A DNA stretch of 30,838 nucleotides from positions 1 to 30,838 of the IMG/VR virus record IMGVR_UViG_3300042402_001357, one strand, 5' to 3'. Numbering within the stretch: the stretch's first letter is position 1; every line of letters begins with the position of its first letter. Made by a program: the position numbers and the translations under genes. Origin of the DNA: a virus. Under the pieces are notes generated by a model. That model saw only the letters and a program-made list of their open reading frames with translations, was not told the DNA's origin and searched no databases. This document shows, in pieces, positions 21,002 through 26,937 of the stretch.

Positions 21002-21669
21002 CTACCGACCAGCCTTTCTCGCCGCTTCGTTTTCGGCTTTTCTTTTTGCCGAAAGGTACGCGAGCGCACGCTCTACGAACCAGTGCGGCGCTTCGCTGAC
21101 ATCATCATACGACCAGCCGAACTCTTCGCATAGTAAAACATCTGAGAACCACTGAGGCTGATTAGAAGTCTTTCCGTTGAACAGTGCCGCCAAATCGCGG
21201 CTTAGGCTTCCCCCAGCGTTTCACCCTTTTTGCCCTTTTTACCGTCAGCATCTGGGTTTACTTCTGAGAGCAACTTTGGCGACTCCTTGCCAATCTCGCC
21301 CATCAAGAACTGGTACACAGGGTTTGGAATCCCGTCCAGCAACTCTTCGCCGCCCTGCGGAGACCATGGAACAAGGTTGCCAACTTCGTCAAAGACACGC
21401 CAGTCAACGATCCCGCCGATAATTCGCGCCTTCAGCGCGGCAGCGGTATTCCATTCCATTTCGCCAAGTGAGCCGCCCTTGTCAATGCGAGCATTGCTTC
21501 CTGCGGCGATCATTCCCTGAACGACACCGTGCGGCAGGACTCCCCAGAAGGTGATGCTTTCACCCTCAGCGAGCCACTCTTCTGGCTTTACTGTTTCTGG
21601 CTTGTCCGCCATCGTAATTGTCCTTGTGTCCGCCGAACGACGAACAGCAAGATTCCTAAACGATCCCAT
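21002..21669 (-). CDS. tail assembly chaperone, long form by -1 frameshift (G-T product)
   Basis: The short frame at 21202-21669 and the frame at 21002-21193 overlap only through a -1 shift. At the slip site GGGGGAA (21208-21214) reading continues as GSLSRDLAALFNGKT and on to SEAPHWFVERALAYLSAKRK. The -1 frame is open from a TGA just upstream of the slip to 21002, with no good separate start (only TTG at 21191-21193, no ribosome site). The fused protein would coat tape measure during tail assembly, as in lambda gpGT. Conserved position directly before the tape measure supports it. Confidence 0.8.
21202..21669 (-). CDS. tail assembly chaperone, short form (G-type)
   Basis: A 155-residue soluble protein: RTITMADKPETVKPEEWLAE, ITFWGVLPHGVVQGMIAA, then LKARIIGGIVDWRVFDEVGNLVPW and a Lys/Gly-rich end (DGKKGKKGETLGEA) at the frameshift site. 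ATG at 21667-21669 follows AAAGGGGAGTTCT. It is the normal, more abundant product. The 'I...I.DW...DE.G..VP' phrase is common in chaperones of siphophages of actinobacteria. Confidence 0.85.
   Translation of the reverse strand: MGSFRNLAVRRSADTRTITMADKPETVKPEEWLAEGESITFWGVLPHGVVQGMIAAGSNARIDKGGSLGEMEWNTAAALKARIIGGIVDWRVFDEVGNLVPWSPQGGEELLDGIPNPVYQFLMGEIGKESPKLLSEVNPDADGKKGKKGETLGEA
21208..21214 (-). other. programmed -1 frameshift slip site GGGGGAA
   Basis: Minus strand CTG-GGG-GAA-GCC-TAA in the 0 frame. The -1 frame is open only between a TGA about 12 bases upstream and the 0-frame TAA (21202-21204), so this G run is the only usable slip site. It is not a strict X-XXY-YYZ heptamer, since the second tRNA would re-pair imperfectly. 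Confidence 0.65.
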
Positions 21670-21696
21670 AGAACTCCCCTTTCCCTAACGACTAGC

Positions 21697-21718
21697 CCCC
21701 AGCCCACATAGGCTGGGG
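21697..21718 (-). terminator. hairpin between major tail protein and chaperone genes
   Basis: CCCCAGCC (21697-21704) pairs perfectly with GGCTGGGG (21711-21718) around a 6-base loop. On the minus strand no T run follows it, so it is more likely an mRNA stabiliser or weak attenuator. On the plus strand TTTTTT comes nine bases later, which could stop opposing transcription. Confidence 0.5.
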
Positions 21719-21733
21719 TGCTGGTCTTTTTTA

Positions 21734-22693
21734 TTACGACGCTGTGGTGAAGTTTGTCGCGGTGTAAAGCGTGACAACTGCCAACGAAGCGTCTGAAGAA
21801 TTGTAAAGAGCCTTGCCCTTTACCGTGATCTCTGGAAGATCCGAACCCGTGTCAATCTCCGCGTCCTCAATAAACGCAGTGCCAATCTTCAGTCGCAGGG
21901 TTGGAGCGGCGGCTGGCGTACCAATCGTCGTGCCATCCGTAAGCGTGAAGAGGATTTCCAGCGAATCCGTTGCTGCGGTGCGGTACTTGTCGTACTCGCC
22001 AACGCTGGCAAAGTCGCAGGTAAGGTCAAACTCAACCATGCGCGCACCCGTTGAGAAGGTATTTGGGTCAACCGAATTGTTTACCGTGAACAGAGGCTTT
22101 CGGTTTCGCGTGAAGTTGATTGAACCCTTCTTCAACTTTGCATACGAACCAAGAGCAACGCCGTTGAATGCAACCTGACCCTTCCAAGCAACAAACGGAT
22201 TGATTGTTGAGTTGGTAAATGTTGGGGCTGAACCAAGCGCGCTGCGCGTCAAGCCAAAGCCGTTGACATTGTAGGTAAGCGTGCCTTCAGCCTCAAAGGT
22301 GAAGCCCATCTTGTCTACAACTGCGTCTTTAATCTGGTACGCCTCTGTTGCGCGTCGTGGCTGCGTCGTCTCTAGCGTTAAAGCATTTGGAGCATCTGCG
22401 AACTTGAACACCGAACTAAAGGCGCTACCAGCGGCGGTGTTGGTTGGCGTTCCCATTGCGTTAGAAAGCCAGTAGCCAACTGTGTCGTGGTAGACCGCGC
22501 TGTCGCCAACCGTCCACTCTTCGTAAGAAACGCCATCGCGCTTCGTAAAGTGGATGTCTTGACCGCTGCGAACTTCCTCAATGGCAACATTTGCCTTGAC
22601 AAGTTTGGATGAGAAATCTGCCGCTACCGTAGCGAGCGTAGCCGCTGCCGTGCCAACGGCAGACTGGCGACCAACTTTTACTCCAATGCTCAC
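21734..22693 (-). CDS. major tail tube protein
   Basis: A 319-residue beta-rich protein: MSIGVKVGRQSAVGTAAATL, VRSGQDIHFTKRDGVSYEEW, KMGFTFEAEGTLTYNVNGF, GSINFTRNRKPLFTVNN, and an Ig-like end (SDLPEITVKGKALYNSSDASLAVVTLYTATNF). The 'DGTTIGTPAAAPTLRLKIGTAFI' strand pattern fits tail tube proteins. It sits between connector genes and tail chaperones, as tail tube genes do. GTG at 22691-22693 overlaps the upstream stop (GTGA) behind GAAGGAAGGTG. A hairpin follows the gene. Confidence 0.85.
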   Translation of the reverse strand: MSIGVKVGRQSAVGTAAATLATVAADFSSKLVKANVAIEEVRSGQDIHFTKRDGVSYEEWTVGDSAVYHDTVGYWLSNAMGTPTNTAAGSAFSSVFKFADAPNALTLETTQPRRATEAYQIKDAVVDKMGFTFEAEGTLTYNVNGFGLTRSALGSAPTFTNSTINPFVAWKGQVAFNGVALGSYAKLKKGSINFTRNRKPLFTVNNSVDPNTFSTGARMVEFDLTCDFASVGEYDKYRTAATDSLEILFTLTDGTTIGTPAAAPTLRLKIGTAFIEDAEIDTGSDLPEITVKGKALYNSSDASLAVVTLYTATNFTTAS

Positions 22694-22881
22694 TTGACAC
22701 CTTCCTTCGCTGTATCAGCGACGACTGGAGCAGCCTTAAACGGCTTCTCCTCTTCATAAAGACCAGTTGCGATCAGCGCATCCGCTTCTCGCTCAGTCAC
22801 AACAATAACACCAGCGGCGGGGTAGCCGACCACAAAGTCGCCCTTGCCAATATAACGAACGCTCTTTACTGCTTCAGACAT
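22690..22881 (-). CDS. small head-tail region protein, 63 aa
   Basis: Reads MSEAVKSVRYIGKGDFVVGY, then PAAGVIVVTEREADALIATGLYEEEK. The phrase 'YIG.GDFV.GYPA..V.V...EA..LI.TGLYE' resembles small proteins found between the neck and tail tube genes of many phages. It is likely to be a structural or assembly factor. ATG at 22879-22881 follows TTAGGAGTAAAC; it is coupled to the tail tube gene by a GTGA overlap. Confidence 0.75.
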   Translation of the reverse strand: MSEAVKSVRYIGKGDFVVGYPAAGVIVVTEREADALIATGLYEEEKPFKAAPVVADTAKEGVK

Positions 22882-22889
22882 GTTTACTC

Positions 22890-23378
22890 CTAAGTTGTGG
22901 TCAGGGATTCAACAACCTTTACGACGACCCTGATCTCGGCATAATGGCACATAATGTCGCCAATCATGACGGGCGACGCATCGTTTGGCAGATCAATAGT
23001 AATCGGGTCGTGATCAAGCGCCGTTCCGCCCAGCGAGCGGGCGCTGTCAATTGCAGTTGCCGCCGATTCAAGCAGGTCTCTAAAGGTTCCATCGCTGGAC
23101 GGGTGCGCCCAAGACATGTGGAATCGGATGATGTAGTTAATCCTTCGGATGGTTTTGACCGACCCGATCCCGATTGATTCGTACCTGCGATCTTCGCCTT
23201 CGTACTGGATTGTCCACGCTCGTACTTGTCGCTGCCCCCCAATAACCACCGTCAGCGTCGTTACAAACTGCGCCCAGTCATTCTTTGGAAACGGCTGGTA
23301 GTCGTAAACAACGCCAGAGTTAGTAACGCTTTCAATCGCTGTCTTTAGCGCGGAAGCCTGATTTGCAATAACGCCCAT
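22890..23378 (-). CDS. tail terminator-like (neck) protein, 162 aa
   Basis: Reads MGVIANQASALKTAIESVTN, VYDYQPFPKNDWAQFVTTLTVVIGGQ, ending DASPVMIGDIMCHYAEIRVVVKVVESL. An N-terminal helix followed by a long beta sheet with ALKTAIES...VYDYQP is the layout of tail terminator/completion proteins (gpU-like) that close the tail at the neck. Position between HK97 gp10-like and the tail tube gene agrees. ATG at 23376-23378 behind GGAAGGGGTAATC. Confidence 0.7.
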   Translation of the reverse strand: MGVIANQASALKTAIESVTNSGVVYDYQPFPKNDWAQFVTTLTVVIGGQRQVRAWTIQYEGEDRRYESIGIGSVKTIRRINYIIRFHMSWAHPSSDGTFRDLLESAATAIDSARSLGGTALDHDPITIDLPNDASPVMIGDIMCHYAEIRVVVKVVESLTTT

Positions 23379-23380
23379 GA

Positions 23381-23950
23381 TTACCCCTTCCTTGAAACTG
23401 TAGCCATTTGGTTCATTTCTGGGTTTCGCAGCACTCGCGACGCGGCAGCCTTCATGTGCGTCTCCGCCATGGTTTGATGCTGCATCACTGTTTTCTTATT
23501 GTACATTTGCGCTCTTGTGCCGTTCTGGGCAATCTTTCGCCCGACAAGGTAGGCAACGCTGTTGATCTCTTTTGCGCCCCTGACCCGCAAAACCCTGCGA
23601 ACCCAAGTACGCATTGCCTCAACTGGCGGAAACTTACCTGCACCGCGCCCGTACTCAACAAATTGTGCGTAGAGCGAAGCGCCACCAGTCGCGCCCATCG
23701 TTGAAGTCACTTCCCAAGTCGTGCGACCGTGAGTGTTGACAAAATTGAACCTAGGCGGCGTGAACAGCGTTGAGTTTCGCAGCAAAGCAGTTGATCCGAC
23801 TGGCGTGTTGCGTACAAGTTTTGGGTAAAGATAGACAACCCCAGCCTTGGCTGCTTCGTACTGTGCCGCTTGGATTAGTTGCGGGGTGTACTTCTTCCGA
23901 AAGCCAGTGATGTCGCGAAAAACAATCTGGATGCGACCAGCAAAACTCAT
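23381..23950 (-). CDS. HK97 gp10-like neck protein
   Basis: The 189-residue sequence has the family features: an N-terminal helix (TPQLIQAAQYEAAKAGVVYLYPKLVRNTPVGSTALLRNS), where a 'TPV.TG.LR.S'-like phrase is typical, then YAQFVEYGRGAGKFPP and VAYLVGRKIAQNGTRAQMYNKKTVM. This is the HK97-gp10/minor tail-completion family, which joins head and tail. ATG at 23948-23950 overlaps the upstream stop (ATGA). The C-terminus is basic. Confidence 0.82.
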   Translation of the reverse strand: MSFAGRIQIVFRDITGFRKKYTPQLIQAAQYEAAKAGVVYLYPKLVRNTPVGSTALLRNSTLFTPPRFNFVNTHGRTTWEVTSTMGATGGASLYAQFVEYGRGAGKFPPVEAMRTWVRRVLRVRGAKEINSVAYLVGRKIAQNGTRAQMYNKKTVMQHQTMAETHMKAAASRVLRNPEMNQMATVSRKG

Positions 23951-24675
23951 CGGGTCATTTTTCGGTGGAATAGGTAGTCGCGGCTTGGGTCTGGCTGCGA
24001 ATCCCAGTTAATCCAGTTAGATGCGTGCGGCTTCTCGCCCTCAGCAATGCCCAAGCCATCGCGGTATCGCTTCATGTACATATCGGCAATGTCCGCCCAT
24101 TCCTTGCTCTTGCTTCCGTAGTCTGTGGTGTCTGCGCCAAGGATCGGCTCGTGCGCTCGTGCGTACTTGTTGCCAATATCTCCCGCGCACATAGAAACAA
24201 CCAGATCCACAACCGCAAAATGGTCGTGATCAAGAACGGTTGTGCTTGCGGCAGTCGCGGAATAAGTTCTGTGCGTTGTATATGACAGGCGAAGGATGTC
24301 GCCAGATGTCGGCGCAACTCGCGTCCAGCGAAGCCGTAGCGCAGAAGCGTTTCCAGCGCCCTGAACAATTAGGTAGTCGCGGTCGTCAACCCACTGTGGC
24401 GGAATGTGATCAATTGGCGACTCAAGATGCACGATGCTGCTAAAGCCATCGGTGAAGTCGTTTGGCAGATTAAGGTAAATCGTGCCGTCAGCCGTGAGTG
24501 AAGTGATTTTCTCCATCGGGCGGTCGTGCGAATATCGGTAAGTTGCCTTGGTGATGTTCTCTGTGATCTCTGAGTCCGAAAGGAGCCGCGCATCTGCCGT
24601 AGCAGTCGTATCACGCAGGACTGCCTTGGCAGAAGCCAAAACATTTGCCGTTGAATACGATCCCATGTGCGCCAT
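23947..24675 (-). CDS. head-tail adaptor (connector) protein, 242 aa
   Basis: Residues 10-55 (NVLASAKAVLRDTTATADARLLSDSEITENITKATYRYSHDRP) form the helix pair seen in phage head-tail adaptors ('R.....D......S...I...I..A....S...P'), followed by a beta-rich centre (LTADGTIYLNLPNDFTDGFSSIVHLESP) and a C-terminal helix (KSKEWADIADMYMKRYRDGLGI). It would dock under the portal. ATG at 24673-24675 has AAAGGAGAAAAT upstream. First gene after the capsid gene and its two hairpins. Confidence 0.75.
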   Translation of the reverse strand: MAHMGSYSTANVLASAKAVLRDTTATADARLLSDSEITENITKATYRYSHDRPMEKITSLTADGTIYLNLPNDFTDGFSSIVHLESPIDHIPPQWVDDRDYLIVQGAGNASALRLRWTRVAPTSGDILRLSYTTHRTYSATAASTTVLDHDHFAVVDLVVSMCAGDIGNKYARAHEPILGADTTDYGSKSKEWADIADMYMKRYRDGLGIAEGEKPHASNWINWDSQPDPSRDYLFHRKMTR

Positions 24676-24695
24676 ATTTTCTCCTTTGGACTTCA

Positions 24696-24731
24696 GGCGA
24701 CGACAACGCTAGGGGTATCGTTGCCGCCGCC
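24696..24731 (-). promoter_or_regulatory. 16-bp leader hairpin upstream of the adaptor gene
   Basis: On the minus strand, positions 24731-24716 pair with 24711-24696 around loop CCCC. There are 13 Watson-Crick pairs, two G-U wobbles and one A-G mismatch. It sits about 12 bases before the adaptor ribosome site. Confidence 0.75.
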
Positions 24732-24740
24732 CGAAGATGA

Positions 24741-24773
24741 ATGAGGGAGTCGGGTCTCGCCCGACTCCCTCAT
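24741..24773 (-). terminator. perfect 14-bp hairpin after the capsid gene
   Basis: ATGAGGGAGTCGGG (24741-24754) pairs exactly with CCCGACTCCCTCAT (24760-24773) around a 5-base loop, 24 bases past the capsid stop. The minus strand afterwards reads TCATCTTC, not a T run, so it may end only part of the transcripts or protect the capsid mRNA 3' end. Confidence 0.7.
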
Positions 24774-24797
24774 AGTTTACCCCTAACTCGTGCCTAA

Positions 24798-26933
24798 TTA
24801 GGCGACGATGTTGCCCTGAAGACCACGGTAATCAAGGACTGCACCACCATAAATGTGGCGAACCTTGTAAGTGATCTTGTCGTTGCTGAACATTGAGCCG
24901 TTCGTTGGCTCGTCCTGCACGAACAGTTCAGGCTCTTCGCGTCCGTTGAGGAAGCCGATCTCAATTGTCGGAACATCCATTGGGGAAGCGGAGAGGAACC
25001 AGTTGTTTGTGTCTGTCCAGTACGGAACGCTGACTACCTCAAGCCCGTAGGTTCGGGTGTAGTTTGCGTCCGACGGAGCAGCAACGCCAGCGCCCGAAGG
25101 CAGGACGATGCTGTTCAAGACAGTGAACACATCATGCTCAAGGTCAACTGGAACAATCAGGTAGCGTGGCGTAATGCCAAGGCGCTTGCTGTTGCTCATG
25201 TCGGCTTGCTTCAGCATCTGAAGGCGAGCATTCTTGAGAGCCGTGGCGCTGAACGCCGTCGTTCCAAGGTTGCTGTGTCCAGCGACGAAGAGGGCAGTGC
25301 CGTCATAAATGTTGGCATTGTCCTTGTAGAAGTCAAACACAAACTCGTGAAGTGTCTGAGCGGCAGCCCGTCCAAGTCGGCGCGGAATGTCGCGGATTGC
25401 GCCAAGGTCGTCGTTCACGATCATTTCCATCGTGATGACCTCAGTGCCACCCTTCTTGCTTGGCGCGTAGGTTGCCTCTTCGTCCGTTGGGCTGGTGAGA
25501 GCGCCGTAGGCGCTGCCCTCAGTCACCGTGGAGAGGTTGTTATACCCACCGAAGCGCACGCGGCGCTGCGTTCGCATGTCGTTAACCGAACCAACGGTTA
25601 CCAACTTGCGCCACTGGTCAAGGTTTGGCTGGTTGTAGAAGTCCAACAGGCGGCGGGTGATGGAGTCACCAAGGATCTCTGCAAATGACGAGGACGAAAG
25701 TGCCTCTGTCAAGCGCGAGCCTTCCTGAATCTTGCCCGTGAAGGAGCGGTCGCCCGAAAGGTCAACATAGAGACCCTTGATGGACTGGTTGCTCTTGCCC
25801 GCAAGGATGTTATACACCCCTTCGGTCACGCGCTCCTGCTCGGACTTGACATCGGTCGCAACAGCGCCAGCGTCAACAACGGCAGGTGTGGTTAGGTCAG
25901 CAACATAGTCGGCTTCCGACTTAATCGCTGCATCAATCTGCTGCTCGTCAAGCACCTTGCCCTCAGTCGTCTCCCGAACGCGCTTCTTTGCGCTGTCTGG
26001 AAGGGTGACACCAGCAAGGCGAGCCTCAACGAGAGCCTTCGTCAAAATCGCGCCGACCTTTTCGGTCACGACCTCAACAGTAGGGGTCTCCGTCTGGTTC
26101 TCCACTGTTCCGTTCTCCTTCTGCGCTTTGAGCGCATCAACTGCCTCTGCGAGCAACTGCTCGTAGAGATCTAGTCGCACCCGCTTGAGTTCTTCAGGCA
26201 GGACGACACCTTCAGCGATAAAGCGAATTGCTTCATCCCTGTTCATAGTAACCCAATCAACTTGTGGCATTGCTTCAGCACTTGCTACCAAGCGCATAGG
26301 CATACCACCCGCAGCAGGGTTGACAACGACATCAACACTTTCAATCGTGTTGATCTTCGTTACATCAATGTATTGCTGGCGCGCTTCTCGCACTACGGAT
26401 GTTTCACCGTCACCAACAATAGAGAAGCCCACAAGGTCTGGCTTTCCGCGCTTGATAGCGTCCGCCATCATTGATCGGAGCCATGGGGCTGCTTCTGAAA
26501 TGTGGAAATTGGCAGCAACGCCAGAAACTCGCTGATTCTTCTTGGTTGGATGCGGAGCATCCTGAACCCAGCGAGCGCCTGTGTACCAGCCGACGAGCGA
26601 CTTTACGCCGCGCTCTTCTGGGTTGTGGTCAACGCCCTTACCAGCAAAGGCACGCGCCCCCTCAAAAAGCGGAACTGATTCCCGCAGAACTGCTTCTGAA
26701 TACCGCCGTCGGTTTTTGCTCATGCCAGCCTGAATCAACAAAACATCAATGACGCTTCCCGTTGGCTCAACTGATTCCATGATGAGACCTTCGGCTTCGT
26801 CGCCGTTTGGAATCTCAATCTCCGCTTCCTCTGGGGCGGCGGGAGCAACTTCCGTGGTCTCTGGGGCGATTTCTACAGTCTCTGGTGCTGGCTCGCCCTC
26901 AACGGCGACCGTCAACTCTTCAATTTCTGGCAT
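24798..26933 (-). CDS. prohead protease-scaffold-major capsid fusion protein
   Basis: A single 711-residue frame. Residues 1-50 are acidic and Pro-rich. Residues about 60-215 form a prohead protease: MSKNRRRYSEAVLRESVPLF, GVDHNPEER (H103), PDLVGFSIVGDG (S171), VDVVVNPAAGG. Residues about 225-370 are helical and acidic, as in scaffolds. Residues about 400-711 are the capsid (Mu gpT/HK97-type): LDQWRKLVTVGSVNDMRTQRR, EFVFDFYKDN, FVAGHSNLGTTAFSATALKNARLQMLKQ, TPRYLIVPVDLEHDVF. The protease would free the capsid protein during maturation. ATG at 26931-26933. Confidence 0.88.
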   Translation of the reverse strand: MPEIEELTVAVEGEPAPETVEIAPETTEVAPAAPEEAEIEIPNGDEAEGLIMESVEPTGSVIDVLLIQAGMSKNRRRYSEAVLRESVPLFEGARAFAGKGVDHNPEERGVKSLVGWYTGARWVQDAPHPTKKNQRVSGVAANFHISEAAPWLRSMMADAIKRGKPDLVGFSIVGDGETSVVREARQQYIDVTKINTIESVDVVVNPAAGGMPMRLVASAEAMPQVDWVTMNRDEAIRFIAEGVVLPEELKRVRLDLYEQLLAEAVDALKAQKENGTVENQTETPTVEVVTEKVGAILTKALVEARLAGVTLPDSAKKRVRETTEGKVLDEQQIDAAIKSEADYVADLTTPAVVDAGAVATDVKSEQERVTEGVYNILAGKSNQSIKGLYVDLSGDRSFTGKIQEGSRLTEALSSSSFAEILGDSITRRLLDFYNQPNLDQWRKLVTVGSVNDMRTQRRVRFGGYNNLSTVTEGSAYGALTSPTDEEATYAPSKKGGTEVITMEMIVNDDLGAIRDIPRRLGRAAAQTLHEFVFDFYKDNANIYDGTALFVAGHSNLGTTAFSATALKNARLQMLKQADMSNSKRLGITPRYLIVPVDLEHDVFTVLNSIVLPSGAGVAAPSDANYTRTYGLEVVSVPYWTDTNNWFLSASPMDVPTIEIGFLNGREEPELFVQDEPTNGSMFSNDKITYKVRHIYGGAVLDYRGLQGNIVA

Positions 26934-26937
26934 TCAT

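Noticed and set aside
24704-24723. CAACGCTA...TATCGTTG inverted repeat as an operator related to the P1-P4 spacer
   Set aside because: It is the top of a longer 16-bp RNA-type stem with G-U pairs (24696-24731), so a hairpin explains it better than a protein-binding site.
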